Shown here: piece by piece, positions 43,699-53,137 of the stretch
How positions within the stretch are numbered: position 1 is the stretch's first letter
Layout of the letters: the number at the start of each line of letters is the position of its first letter
Assembly (NCBI RefSeq): GCF_030409055.1
Contig: NZ_CP116619.1
Location: forward strand, 467,628-531,627
Length of the DNA: 64,000 bases
DNA from: Trichocoleus desertorum NBK24
Lineage (GTDB): Bacteria > Cyanobacteriota > Cyanobacteriia > FACHB-46
Direction: 5' to 3'
Program-made: the position numbers and the translations under genes
Notes under the pieces: model-generated
What the model was told of the DNA's origin: nothing
Database searches by the model: none
The model's input: the letters and a program-made list of their open reading frames with translations, nothing else

Positions 43699-44391
43699 AT
43701 GCGTTATTTAGCAATTGCTTCAGATTACGATGGCACCCTAGCAACGAATGGTCAAGTTAGTGAAACCACTCTGGCTGCATTGCAACGACTCCGGAAGTCT
43801 GGCCGCAAACTAATTTTGGTTACAGGGAGACATTTAGACGACCTCTTCCAAGTGCTGCCGCAGATAGACTGGTTCGATTGTATTGTGGCAGAAAACGGAG
43901 CTTTGCTGTACTGGCCTAGCAATCGCGAGGAGCAATTGTTGGGCGATCGCCCGCCAGAAGCGTTCATCCAAGCCCTCCAAAAGCGCCAAGTTGAGCCTTT
44001 AATCGTAGGTCGCGTGATTGTTGCAACGTGGCAACCCCATGAAGCAGCAGTATGGGAAATAATTAAAGATTTAGGTTTAGAGTTACAAATAATTTTGAAT
44101 AAGGATGCGGTAATGGTTCTGCCTGCTGAGATAGATAAAGCAGTAGGACTGAAGGCCGCACTCAAGCGCATGGAGCTATCTCTGCAAAACGTGATTGGGT
44201 TTGGCGATGCAGAAAATGATCACGCTTTTCTAGACATTTGTGGGCTTTCGGTAGCAGTGGCTAATGCACTACCAGAGGTGAAAGCACGAACCCATTGGGT
44301 GACCCAAGGCAGTCGGGGCGATGGAGTCGTTGAGGTGATTGATCAGCTCCTAGCCTCTGGCTTAGACGAGATGCCCCCGCGATCGCCTTAA
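43699..44391 (+). CDS. HAD family (Cof-type) hydrolase
   Basis: A 230-residue HAD-superfamily phosphatase of the Cof/C2-cap type. Motif I is ASDYDGTLA (nucleophile Asp about 9, acid Asp about 11). Motif II is LILVTGR (about 38-44). Motif III is a Lys in DKAVGLKAALKRM, and motif IV is VIGFGDAENDHAF (about 171-183). The cap region lies between motifs II and III. These enzymes dephosphorylate sugar or cofactor phosphates; the substrate is not predictable. The length is somewhat short for the group but all four motifs are present. It is convergent with the universal stress gene. Confidence 0.88.
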   Translation: MRYLAIASDYDGTLATNGQVSETTLAALQRLRKSGRKLILVTGRHLDDLFQVLPQIDWFDCIVAENGALLYWPSNREEQLLGDRPPEAFIQALQKRQVEPLIVGRVIVATWQPHEAAVWEIIKDLGLELQIILNKDAVMVLPAEIDKAVGLKAALKRMELSLQNVIGFGDAENDHAFLDICGLSVAVANALPEVKARTHWVTQGSRGDGVVEVIDQLLASGLDEMPPRSP

Positions 44392-44468
44392 AGCTGCGAT
44401 CGCCCACCCTTAGGCTCTGCCTATTTAGACTCGCTTAACCAAGCAATTTTCTATTTCAAAACAAAAGT

Positions 44469-45026
44469 TTAAGATACCACTTCTACGTGATCGGGGGATA
44501 CCGCTTCTGGACTGGCTTCTGGACTCGCTTCCGGGTTGTGCGTCGCAGCTCTGTGGGCAATGAGTACTGAACAAGGAGCATGGTGCAGCACATAATTACT
44601 GACGCTGCCCAAAAACAATTCGCTCCAGCCCGATCTTCCCCGACGCCCGACTAAAACTAAATCTGCTCCCCAAGTTTGAGCTAAGTCACAAATCGCGCGA
44701 CCCGGACTGCCAGGGCTTTGAGTAAACTCCACTCGCACTCCTGCATCAGCCGCTTCTTGGGCACGCGATCGCAGCATAGTCCGCCCTTGGCTTTCATAGT
44801 TTTGCCACTGTTGTTGATACAGTTCTAGAGCCTGGGTGCGGATCATGCCGGGATAAGAGTCAAGTCCTGTAAGCACCGGAATTCTAGGGCTTCCTTCTTC
44901 TTCATAGGAGAGGACGTGCAGCAACATCAAGTTAGCTTCTGTCAGTTTGGCTAAAGCTAAAGCTTGTTCAAAGGCTTGTTTACTAATACTGGAATGGTCG
45001 ATCGCAACTAGAATTCTACGAAACAT
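44469..45026 (-). CDS. Universal stress protein (UspA family)
   Basis: A 185-residue single-domain Usp. The start MFRRILVAIDHSSISKQAFEQALALA carries the phosphate-contacting Asp. The ATP-binding loop is LVLVGRRGRSGWSELFLGSVSNYVLHHAPCSVLI, matching the G-x2-G-x9-G-S pattern of ATP-binding members. The C-terminus (ATHNPEASPEASPEAVSPDHVE) is a repetitive Ser/Pro/Glu tail. Members help survival under stress. The gene has a leader of about 380 bp upstream of its start without other genes. The symbol is left empty because several Usp paralogues are usual. Confidence 0.9.
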   Translation of the reverse strand: MFRRILVAIDHSSISKQAFEQALALAKLTEANLMLLHVLSYEEEGSPRIPVLTGLDSYPGMIRTQALELYQQQWQNYESQGRTMLRSRAQEAADAGVRVEFTQSPGSPGRAICDLAQTWGADLVLVGRRGRSGWSELFLGSVSNYVLHHAPCSVLIAHRAATHNPEASPEASPEAVSPDHVEVVS

Positions 45027-45443
45027 AAATTTTTTCTCCCGACTTGTAGCGATGTGGGGACAACTGTTGAGACGATATCAAACGTGAGAGCAGCGGAGTA
45101 TTTAACCCCACTGTAAACCGAATTATTTTCCTCCAAGCCCAATTTTCCTAATTCTTAGTAGTTGATCCTAGTAGTTGAATAGTGGAGTGCGGCTGTAGCG
45201 ATGTAGCGATCCTCCAACCTTGACTGAAATCGCCCTAACTCATGTTCAAGAGCTATATTCAACTCCATGCAACTGCTGAATCGGGGTTCAACAAATAGGC
45301 TAAATCTGTTGGAATCACCCTAGGGATCAATCCAAGGTCTATCTGTTAGTACATGTGATAGGGGGGCATCTTCAGAGGAAAATAGTTTTATCAACCACCC
45401 TTATGGGTTGGGACGAATAGAATCAACTCTGAGAACCGCAATC
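45027..45443. other. Intergenic region between divergent genes
   Basis: About 417 bp between the universal stress gene (minus) and the acidic repeat protein (plus). No ORF of interest or clear terminator was seen. It presumably holds both promoters. Confidence 0.4.
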
Positions 45444-46241
45444 ATGGCCCGCAAACACAAAAAACTCCTATCAACTATTCGTGCTTTAGATGACCATCAG
45501 GAACCTCAGTCGGCCCAGCATGAATCGGAAGACCAGAGTGTGGTACAGCCCCAGTTGCAACCACAGTTTGACCATTTTGCTGAGGAATCTGGGCAAGGGC
45601 AGCATGAACCAAAAACTGCTAGTAACGAGCTAATGGCACCGTTCCTGGCGACCTCAGTCCTAGAGGATCAGCTAAGTGAGTTAGCGACTGGAACAGCAGA
45701 GACCCTCCATATTGCTGAAGCCGCTACGTCAGCAGCCCATACGCCAGAAGCCGCTATATCAGAGGCTACTACACCAGAAATTACTCCTCAGTCGGGTGGG
45801 TCTGTCTCTGATGAAACCGCAACGGAAGCAGAGCCTGACGAATCAAAACTCGATGCAGAAACTTCTGTAGAGTCAGTAGAGTTATTGGATGAGAAATCTA
45901 AGCTTAAAGATGAGCCTGAAGATGAGTCTGAAGAAGTAGAACCCAAAGAATCTGAACTCAGAGCACCTGCGATCGCGGAGCCAAAACTAGAGCAGCCAGA
46001 TCACTCCGTCCCCGATCACTCAGTCTCAGATCACTCAGTCTCAGATCACTCAGTCTCCGATCACTCAGTCTCCGATCACTCAGTCACTGATGCCAGTCAG
46101 GCGATCGCCAGCGACTCCGAGGTTCAAGCAATACTCAAGCGGCCTGAAGCCTTTGCCCTAATCGTCATCACCTTCTTCTGGAGCATTGGGCGAGCCTATA
46201 GTGGCATTTGGAAACAGCCAGCCCCCAGCCGTAAGTTGTAG
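45444..46241 (+). CDS. Acidic repeat-containing membrane-anchored protein
   Basis: About 265 residues from the ATG at 45444; the frame also extends to 45408. A short basic start (MARKHKKLLSTIRALDDH) leads into a long Glu/Ser/Thr/Ala-rich acidic region of low complexity. Then come six near-identical DHSVS/P/T pentads, encoded by a 15-bp tandem repeat (45999-46088). A C-terminal hydrophobic segment (ALIVITFFWSIGRAYSGIW) is probably a tail anchor. The family is not recognised. The disordered acidic body with a membrane anchor suggests a tether or binding platform, which is only an inference. The repeat number may vary between strains. Confidence 0.6.
   Translation: MARKHKKLLSTIRALDDHQEPQSAQHESEDQSVVQPQLQPQFDHFAEESGQGQHEPKTASNELMAPFLATSVLEDQLSELATGTAETLHIAEAATSAAHTPEAAISEATTPEITPQSGGSVSDETATEAEPDESKLDAETSVESVELLDEKSKLKDEPEDESEEVEPKESELRAPAIAEPKLEQPDHSVPDHSVSDHSVSDHSVSDHSVSDHSVTDASQAIASDSEVQAILKRPEAFALIVITFFWSIGRAYSGIWKQPAPSRKL
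45999..46088 (+). repeat. Six tandem 15-bp repeats
   Basis: Six consecutive units of the form GATCACTCAGTCTCN encode DHSVx. The middle four are almost identical (GATCACTCAGTCTCA or TCC). The first has CCGTCCCC and the last CACT. The in-frame unit length keeps the protein open at any copy number. Confidence 0.93.
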
Positions 46242-46498
46242 TTAGCTTTACAAGATAGCTTCATAGGAACTCCAGTCCTACGTCAGAAGCCTACCAAGCT
46301 TAGGCATTCTATACTTGCAAAATGGAAGCCATGTTGTAAATCCACGAAATCCTGGCCGCTTCGACGCCGTGACAAAGAGCGATCGCGAATAACACCCAGA
46401 TCGCTACCAGATCACGACTTGACTGGTATGGAAGTGGCCCAGGTTTTTATCCCGGTCTTAAAGTGAACGTTGACGAATAGTTACCTGAATTTTAGAGG

Positions 46499-47143
46499 AT
46501 GTTAGATTTTCTACTTAATCTCCATTGGCTGACTATTCTCATCATCGTGAGCGCTCTGCTCAGTAGTGGCGGACTGGGGGCACTGATCTACGGAGCAATT
46601 TCGGCTTATCGGAATCGGAAACCCACGATCGCGCGACGAGTAGAAACGCCCCCTAGGTTTGAAGATCTCCTGGGTTCGTCGTACTCACGTGCCCAACTTC
46701 GGGTTTCGGATGGCTCTAAGGAATACCCTTATAACAACTTGCGCGTAGTACAGATTCATCTAGAGAACCAAAGCCATCAAGACTTTGAAGAACTTAAGCT
46801 AGGAATTTCTTTAGATGAACCCAATGCCGAGGATGGGATGGTGCATGTTGAAGTGCGATCGCCCGATCGGGATCACCAAGTTAAGCAACTCACCCCCCTA
46901 ACCTTCGCAGAACCTCAACCCACGCTTGATGTGGTTCTCATTCCCTTCAATCGAGAGGATTCCTATAGCTTGCACTTGTTATTGGCTGCGGGTGAAGAAG
47001 TAGAACTTTCTGGCAAAATTAGGCTCAGTTCACCTCATCCCATTCGCTTTGTGGACTTACCCACGGTTAAGGAAGCAGTCCAAGAAGCTGCCAAATCCAC
47101 CTCCATTGCCCTCGGTCCCTTCCAGTTTTCCTTTGATAAATAA
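46499..47143 (+). CDS. Membrane-anchored hypothetical protein (214 aa)
   Basis: A 214-residue protein with one N-terminal membrane segment (HWLTILIIVSALLSSGGLGALIYGAI, about residues 9-34). A soluble beta-rich region follows: SYSRAQLRVSDGSKEYPYNNLRVVQIHLENQ, then LDEPNAEDGMVHVEVRSPDRDHQ, and LDVVLIPFNREDSYSLHLLLAAGEEVEL. It looks like an immunoglobulin-like sandwich. I do not recognise a named family. The gene stands alone, with about 250 bp on each side, so no partner is suggested. The ATG at 46499 follows AGAGG without a spacer, so the exact start is uncertain. Confidence 0.6.
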   Translation: MLDFLLNLHWLTILIIVSALLSSGGLGALIYGAISAYRNRKPTIARRVETPPRFEDLLGSSYSRAQLRVSDGSKEYPYNNLRVVQIHLENQSHQDFEELKLGISLDEPNAEDGMVHVEVRSPDRDHQVKQLTPLTFAEPQPTLDVVLIPFNREDSYSLHLLLAAGEEVELSGKIRLSSPHPIRFVDLPTVKEAVQEAAKSTSIALGPFQFSFDK

Positions 47144-47381
47144 TTCGTTGCTCATTGCGCCAACGCTTAGTATGGGTAGGGTTTATCTACTCCTTGAGTC
47201 TATTGATTCGTAGCACCATGCATTAGACTAGGGTCACTAAACTAAGGAGCCGACAATTTAGCTATCTTTAGCTACCTGGGAGTCAGTTGTCACAGATATT
47301 TTAAGGCTCTAAAACTCCTTGCAGGTTAGCCATACACAGCTATGCGGTTGTTGGATTATTGCCCTGGGTTGCAATAGGATC

Positions 47382-49430
47382 ATGCAGAACGAGTCTCTAG
47401 TTAATATTCTTTTGGTCGATGACCACTCGGAAAACCTGCTGGCACTAGAAGGAATTCTGGCAAGCTTGGGTCAGAATTTGGTGCGAGCCTCTTCCGGCAA
47501 AGAAGCCTTAAAATGCCTGCTGCATCAAGATTTTGCCGTCATTTTGCTGGATGTTCAAATGCCAGGAATGGATGGATTTGAGACAGCAACCTTGATTCGT
47601 AGCCGCGATCGCTCGCGTCATGTGCCCATTATTTTCATGACGGCCTTTCATAATAGCGACCAGTTAGTTTACAAAGGCTATTCGGTCGGTGCAGTCGATT
47701 ACCTGTTCAAACCGATCAAGCCAGAAATTCTCCTCAGTAAAGTTGCTGCCTTCGTAGACTTGTTTCAAAAAACGGCTGAGATTCAACGCCAAGCTACCCA
47801 ACTAGAAGTTCTCAATGCCGAGTTACGCAGCAACCAAGCCCGACTGCAAGACTTCCTAGACTATGCCAATGATTTGATTCACATCATGTCTCCCACAGGC
47901 GAGTTGCTTTACGTTAATCCAGCCTGGAAGCATACCTTGGGCTATAACGAAGACGAACTCAACCACTTAGCGATTGAGATTGTGCATCCTCACAGTCGGG
48001 GACGATGGCTAGAAGCAATTTATTGGGTACAAGCCAAACCTGCCAGTCGGACGTTAGAAATCACCTTTCTCAGCAAAGATGGGCGAGAAGTCACGGTCGA
48101 AGGGACGTTGAGCAGCCGCTTTGAGGCCAATCAGCTCACGGCAATTCACTGCATTTTTCACGACATTACTCAACGCAAGCAAGCCGAGCGATCGCTACGC
48201 CAATATACCGCTCAGTTGCAGCAAGCCCTCGACTTCAATGCCATGCTCAAGCGCATTACCAGTAAGATGCGCGACAGTTTGGATGAAGCCCAAATCCTGG
48301 GTACTGTGGTGCAGGAGCTAGCTCTAGTGTTGGGGGTCAACCGTTGTCAAGCCACTTTGTACGACCTAGGGCAACAAACTGCCACGATCGCTTATGAATA
48401 CACTACTTCTATGTTTTCAGAGCAAGGCCATGTTTTGGAGATGGCTGACGCTCTGGAATATCAGCAACTCCAACAAGGGCAGTCACTCCAGTTTTGCAAC
48501 CTAGCACCACACCCCATTCAAGGTAAAGTAGCTCTGTTAGCTTGTGCGATCGTAGATGACCAAGGAGTGTTGGGGGATCTCCGTTTAATTAACGATAAAG
48601 ACTATGTTTTTAGAGATTTAGAAGTGCATCTGGTGCAACAAGTAGCTAACCAATGCGCGATCGCCATTCGTCAAGCACGGCTGTATCAAGCAGCTCAAGC
48701 CCAAGTCGCGGCCCTAGAGAAGCTCAATCGCCTCAAAGATGACTTTTTAAGCACCATCTCCCATGAGTTACGCACGCCCATCTCTAATATCAAGATGGCG
48801 ATTCAGATGCTAAAGCTAATTTTGGAGCAAATAAAGATACCCACTGTAGAAGCAGAAGATTTGGAGCGCTACCTCGCCGTTTTGCAGAGTGAATGCGAAC
48901 AAGAAATTAGTTTGGTGAATGACCTACTCGATCTATCTCGCCTCGATACAGAAGCAGAGCCGCTCCTCCTCACTAAAATTGAACTCACGAGTTGGGTGCC
49001 CCATGTCGCAGAATCTTTTCTGGAGCGAGCTCGCAGCCACGATCAGGATTTGCAAGTAGAGATTCCGGAAGATCTCCCTGCTCTCACAACTGATCTGATT
49101 GATTTAGAGCGAGTCTTGTCTGAATTGCTTGGCAATGCCTGTAAATACACGCCTCCGGGAGAGCAGATCAAGGTCTCAGCGGATGCCACGCCCGAACGAA
49201 TCCAGTTACATGTGACTAATTCTGGAGTCGAGATTCCAGCAGAAGAGTGCGATCGCATTTTCGACAAGTTCTACCGCATCCCCAACAATGATCCGTGGAA
49301 GCATAGTGGCACTGGCTTAGGATTAGCTTTAGTAAAAAAACGGATCGAGCGTTTGGGAGCCACGATTCACGTTGCCAGTGAAGCGACTCAAACAACTTTT
49401 AGCATTGAATTTCCTTTACCCACTCGCTAA
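47382..49430 (+). CDS. Receiver-PAS-GAF hybrid histidine kinase
   Basis: A 682-residue soluble kinase. It has an N-terminal receiver ([18 protein letters not shown], Asp57 in [14 protein letters not shown], Lys in LFKPIKPE), a linker, a PAS domain (about 165-285, [22 protein letters not shown]), a GAF domain (about 305-445), HisKA with His in [12 protein letters not shown] (about 461) and HATPase_c ([29 protein letters not shown]). All motifs are intact. There are no membrane segments. The GAF-to-C-terminal half is strikingly similar to the kinase at 53134. The start at 47382 (AGGA nearby) gives a standard receiver start. The ends overlap the convergent GalU-type gene by 4 bp. Confidence 0.92.
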   Translation: MQNESLVNILLVDDHSENLLALEGILASLGQNLVRASSGKEALKCLLHQDFAVILLDVQMPGMDGFETATLIRSRDRSRHVPIIFMTAFHNSDQLVYKGYSVGAVDYLFKPIKPEILLSKVAAFVDLFQKTAEIQRQATQLEVLNAELRSNQARLQDFLDYANDLIHIMSPTGELLYVNPAWKHTLGYNEDELNHLAIEIVHPHSRGRWLEAIYWVQAKPASRTLEITFLSKDGREVTVEGTLSSRFEANQLTAIHCIFHDITQRKQAERSLRQYTAQLQQALDFNAMLKRITSKMRDSLDEAQILGTVVQELALVLGVNRCQATLYDLGQQTATIAYEYTTSMFSEQGHVLEMADALEYQQLQQGQSLQFCNLAPHPIQGKVALLACAIVDDQGVLGDLRLINDKDYVFRDLEVHLVQQVANQCAIAIRQARLYQAAQAQVAALEKLNRLKDDFLSTISHELRTPISNIKMAIQMLKLILEQIKIPTVEAEDLERYLAVLQSECEQEISLVNDLLDLSRLDTEAEPLLLTKIELTSWVPHVAESFLERARSHDQDLQVEIPEDLPALTTDLIDLERVLSELLGNACKYTPPGEQIKVSADATPERIQLHVTNSGVEIPAEECDRIFDKFYRIPNNDPWKHSGTGLGLALVKKRIERLGATIHVASEATQTTFSIEFPLPTR

Positions 49431-50329
49431 GCTTGGCGAAACTCAATCAAGGCTTGGCGATAGGCATCGGGTAGACCTGTATCAAACGATCGCCCTTTCA
49501 GCAGATATCCCATCATCCCCAACTCTTGCCGTAACTGCTCTAAACCGGAAGTGAGCTGAAACTCATTGCGATCGCGAAGATTCTGCCGAATTTGCTCTTC
49601 CAAACTGTCAAAAATCTGGGGTAGGAGCACATACATGCCAAAGATCGACAAGAGCTGATCAGGAGGCATACCCGGTATGTGCAGGTGTTGAACGGCATAC
49701 TTCACCTCTGGCTTTTCTACCAATCGAGTCACTTCTAGCAGCACGTTTGGTTCTTGCCAGGTGCCTGTCACACAGCCTCTATGACTAATCTCCGTGGCTG
49801 GAGTTATCTCCAAGCTAATAACGCTTTTGCCACAGCGCTCAAACGCCTCTAACATCTGAGCGGCACAAGAAATTTCTTGGTCAGATTTGTAAACATGATC
49901 TCCCAGGAGCAACAGAAAAGGTTCATCTCCTACCCAGTCTTTGGCACAGAAGACGGCATGACCAAAGCCTTCCTGGGTATCCTGGGTCAAAATAGCAACT
50001 CGCTCTCCGACTGAACGAAGATACTCCAAATATCCACTCTGCTTGGCAGCTAGCTTTTGGAGATAATCTCCTTCTGGCAAGGTTTTGAAGAAATTTTCAA
50101 ATAGGTCGCGATCGCTGGGTTGCACCACAATCCCCACCGACTCAATTCCAGCACTAAGGGCTTCTTCCGCGATCGCTAAAATCACAGGCTTGGCACGTCC
50201 CTCAGAATCAATGATCGGAAACATCTCCTTTTTGACTGCTTTAGTCGCCGGAAAGAGGCGTGTACCAAAGCCAGCAGCAGGAATCACGGCCTTACGAACA
50301 GAAGATTTGACACCTGGAGACAACATCAT
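49427..50329 (-). CDS. UTP-glucose-1-phosphate uridylyltransferase (GalU-like)
   Basis: A nucleotidyltransferase of about 300 residues. The N-terminal signature [26 protein letters not shown] (about 13-38) is that of GalU-type uridylyltransferases, with LLLLGDHVY (about 143) as the metal/UDP region and [11 protein letters not shown] (about 195) and [13 protein letters not shown] following. It makes UDP-glucose from UTP and glucose-1-phosphate for polysaccharide and glycolipid synthesis. The Met at 50329, following GAGGCT, is the likely start; the frame continues to 50398 without conservation. The C-terminal part [19 protein letters not shown] matches the family. Related thymidylyltransferases cannot be fully excluded. 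Confidence 0.88.
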   Translation of the reverse strand: MMLSPGVKSSVRKAVIPAAGFGTRLFPATKAVKKEMFPIIDSEGRAKPVILAIAEEALSAGIESVGIVVQPSDRDLFENFFKTLPEGDYLQKLAAKQSGYLEYLRSVGERVAILTQDTQEGFGHAVFCAKDWVGDEPFLLLLGDHVYKSDQEISCAAQMLEAFERCGKSVISLEITPATEISHRGCVTGTWQEPNVLLEVTRLVEKPEVKYAVQHLHIPGMPPDQLLSIFGMYVLLPQIFDSLEEQIRQNLRDRNEFQLTSGLEQLRQELGMMGYLLKGRSFDTGLPDAYRQALIEFRQA

Positions 50330-50664
50330 AGCCTCAAATATTTTACCTATAAAAAAGATAGTGATATTGGGATGGGCTATTTCTACAATCTCCATCACTA
50401 AGCTTAGTCTTACCTAACTGGGCTTTCCTTTGGGCTTCCTTTTAGAACCTCTGCTTTACATTGGTTTGTAAATAGTTAGAGGAGAACAGTAAAAGAGCCT
50501 CTAACCCACAGTTAAAGACTCTCGTTGAGGAATATAAACATGTATACAACTTATCTTCATTTAAAGTTGCTTGTCTTGTATCTAAAGTAACGTTCAGAGA
50601 GTATTCCTATTCCCACCTTTAGATAGGCTTCGTTTTATGCCTATAGATAGCTCATATTTGAGTG

Positions 50665-51033
50665 TTAATTAAGGCTCAGTTCAGCTTCGATCGCTTGAGC
50701 CATTGCTTCCAACCGAATCGGCTTGGTTAAATAGGATCGCACCCCCATCCTTAAAGCTCTCTGTTTCTCCCGATGAAAGGCATAGGCGGTCACGACCACC
50801 ACAGGTAGAGCATGCCATTGCGATCGCTGAAGTTCTTGTAGCAAGGTGAAGCCATCGACTTGAGGCAGTTTGAGATCTAGGAGCAGTAAGTCAGGCTGGA
50901 ATTCTGTAACCGTCTCCAAAAAATTGATCCCATCACAGAGACTCAAGACTTGATAGCCTCGCGACTCCAAGAAGTCTTCCGTGAACAGACGATGAATTTC
51001 GTTATCTTCTACCAGAAGAATTCGCTTGCTCAT
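50665..51033 (-). CDS. CheY-like single-domain response regulator
   Basis: A 122-residue stand-alone receiver. It starts KRILLVEDNEIHRLFTEDFLESRGYQV (acidic pair Glu-Asp about residues 8-9). The phospho-acceptor Asp is in PDLLLLDLKLPQVDGF (about 53), followed by VVVVTAY and the Lys region VRSYLTKPIRL. With no output domain, it must act through protein contacts. It lies among several kinase genes, whose output it could carry, but no partner is fixed. It is divergent from the S41 protease gene. Confidence 0.92.
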   Translation of the reverse strand: MSKRILLVEDNEIHRLFTEDFLESRGYQVLSLCDGINFLETVTEFQPDLLLLDLKLPQVDGFTLLQELQRSQWHALPVVVVTAYAFHREKQRALRMGVRSYLTKPIRLEAMAQAIEAELSLN

Positions 51034-51163
51034 AAACTCGATCCAAAAGCGGGGTTAGTACGTATTCTCTACTATCTTTAAAGGAAAGCGTTTCCAACTG
51101 ATTTGAGCTGCGATCGCTTGAGGCAGGCAATACTAACGATATTTGTGGAAGTTCTTTTTCCCA

Positions 51164-52462
51164 ATGTTTAGCTTTACCAAAAAACCGTTCAAAAACTTAA
51201 ACCGTTGGTTGGTTTGGCTCGTGGCTAGTCTAGCAGGGCTGCTTTTAGTCTCCTCACTGGTCTTTCCAGCCGTTTCAAAACTGGCAAAACCCCAAAGCGC
51301 TGTATTTGAGCAAGTTTGGCAAACCGTAAATGAAAACTTTTTTGATCCAAAGTTTAATGGCATAGACTGGAAAGCGACTCGCAGCAAGTACAGACCCTTA
51401 ATAGCCCAAGCCCGCTCTACGGAGGCAACCGCTGAGATTATTAATCAAATGCTGTCCGAGTTGCAAACATCCCATACTCGTTTCTATACCAACTCAGAGC
51501 CAGCCTACTACCAACTCTTAGGCATCTTTAAATCTGATGCTTTGTGGCGACAACTGAGAAAGTTCTTTCCAGACGGCAAAGTGGAATATCCCGGCATTGG
51601 TATTTTCACCCAAGATATTAACGGCCAAACTTTTGTTAGCGCTATTTTAGATGGCAGCCCAGCCGAGAGCGCAGGACTGCGAGTGGGCGATCGCTTGCTG
51701 AGTGTTGAAGGCAAGCCATATCAACCGATTCAATCTTTTGTAGGAAAGGTAGGTCAGGCAGTAAACATCTCGATTGAGCGCACCCCAGACGCAAACAGCA
51801 TCCAAACGATTGCCGTCACTCCCAAGCAGCTCGATCCTACGCAGCTCTTTCTAGAAGCGATGCGATCGAGTGCTGAGGTGATTGAGCAAGGTGGTAAGCG
51901 AATCGGCTATGTGCATATTTGGTCTTATGCGGGCGATCGCTACCAAGAGGAACTAGAGCGATCGCTAATTTATGGCGATTTAAGAACCGCAGATGCCTTG
52001 ATCTTAGATTTGCGCGATGGTTGGGGCGGAGCTGTTCCAGAATACCTCAACTTCTTTACTGGCAAGTCTCCAACGCTGACTCAAATCGAGCGGAATGGCA
52101 CTAAAACAGATCTAGATTATCGCTGGCGCAAACCAGTGGTCATGTTGGTAAACCAAGGCTCTAGGAGTGGCAAAGAGATTTTGGCCTATGGCTTCCAGCA
52201 GTACAACATTGGGCCTGTGATTGGTAGCAAAACCCCAGGAGCAGTGGTGGGAGGTCGCGCTTTTTTAATGCAAGATGGCAGCTTGCTCTACTTAGCAGTA
52301 GTAGATGTTTTGGTCAATGGAGAGCGGCTAGAAGGGAGAGGCGTACAGCCAGATATAGAGGTGCCATTCCAGGTAGCTTATGCCCAAGGCGCAGACCCTC
52401 AGAAGCAAAAGGCGATCGAAGTTTTGCTGCGAAAGCTCATCGTCACTGATGGTCAGGGTTAA
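51164..52462 (+). CDS. S41 family C-terminal processing-type peptidase
   Basis: A protein of about 432 residues with an N-terminal membrane anchor (WLVWLVASLAGLLLVSSLVF). It has a PDZ domain (about 130-215, FVSAILDGSPAESAGLRVGDRLLSVEG) and the S41 catalytic domain (IGYVHIWSYAG, LILDLRDGWGGAVPEYLNFFTG, the Ser in NQGSRSGKEILAYGF, the Lys in VIGSKTPGAVVGG). Tail-specific proteases of this group process or degrade envelope and lumen proteins, and cyanobacterial CtpA processes D1. This one differs from CtpA in the active-site surroundings (SRSGKE rather than SASASE). The start at 51164 is preferred, with a GTG at 51143 possible. Confidence 0.88.
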   Translation: MFSFTKKPFKNLNRWLVWLVASLAGLLLVSSLVFPAVSKLAKPQSAVFEQVWQTVNENFFDPKFNGIDWKATRSKYRPLIAQARSTEATAEIINQMLSELQTSHTRFYTNSEPAYYQLLGIFKSDALWRQLRKFFPDGKVEYPGIGIFTQDINGQTFVSAILDGSPAESAGLRVGDRLLSVEGKPYQPIQSFVGKVGQAVNISIERTPDANSIQTIAVTPKQLDPTQLFLEAMRSSAEVIEQGGKRIGYVHIWSYAGDRYQEELERSLIYGDLRTADALILDLRDGWGGAVPEYLNFFTGKSPTLTQIERNGTKTDLDYRWRKPVVMLVNQGSRSGKEILAYGFQQYNIGPVIGSKTPGAVVGGRAFLMQDGSLLYLAVVDVLVNGERLEGRGVQPDIEVPFQVAYAQGADPQKQKAIEVLLRKLIVTDGQG

Positions 52463-52663
52463 GACTCATCATCCTCCTGTACATCTTTCATCTATGAAAT
52501 ATCCGAGGCGTGTTGTTTAACACAGTGCCTTGATACATTCGAACAAGCCCTAGGAAGAAGATCGACAGGTATTTGGTGATTAGACTTAACCGTTAAGGAT
52601 TAGCAAATTTTGCGTCTCTTTAAACTAGTTGAACCACAGTTTTAGACAACAGGAATCTCGATA

Positions 52664-53137
52664 ATGAAATCTCGGAAACCAGGACAGTATTTTGCCTTAG
52701 TTATAGGCATCCTCTTTCTACTAATCGGCATCATGGGATTTATCCCAGCCTTAGTGAAAGACCCTACAGTATCAGCTGATGCAGCAAATCTCGGCTTTAC
52801 AACCGGATATGGGTATCTACTGGGTTTATTCCCCATCAATACCCTACACAACATTGTTCACCTGAGCGTAGGGTTTCTAGGAATTCTGGCTTCTATCTCC
52901 TTAGGCAGTTCCCGTCTCTACAGTGGAGCATTGGCCCTCTTCTACGGGCTGCTAACTATCCTGGGGCTATTTCCTGCCACTCAATCCACTTTGGGCTTTA
53001 TTCCCATTTTTGGTAATGACGTTTGGCTGCATGCTTCCACCGCTGCGATCGCAACCTACTTTGGCTTCATCGCTACACCCGATTTAGCAGAACTCACCGA
53101 GAAAAAACTATCCGAGAGAAGTATGAGCAGCGATTAA
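52664..53137 (+). CDS. DUF4383 domain membrane protein
   Basis: A 157-residue membrane protein with four hydrophobic helices (YFALVIGILFLLIGIMGFIP, then NIVHLSVGFLGILASISL, YSGALALFYGLLTILGLFP, VWLHASTAAIATYFGFIA). It carries the DUF4383 signature LGLFPINTLHNIVHLSVGFLG and the NDVWLH near the C-terminus. The function is unknown, and members often appear under stress regulation. The C-terminal tail is charged (ELTEKKLSERSMSSD). The stop overlaps the 3' end of the convergent kinase gene by 4 bp. Confidence 0.88.
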   Translation: MKSRKPGQYFALVIGILFLLIGIMGFIPALVKDPTVSADAANLGFTTGYGYLLGLFPINTLHNIVHLSVGFLGILASISLGSSRLYSGALALFYGLLTILGLFPATQSTLGFIPIFGNDVWLHASTAAIATYFGFIATPDLAELTEKKLSERSMSSD

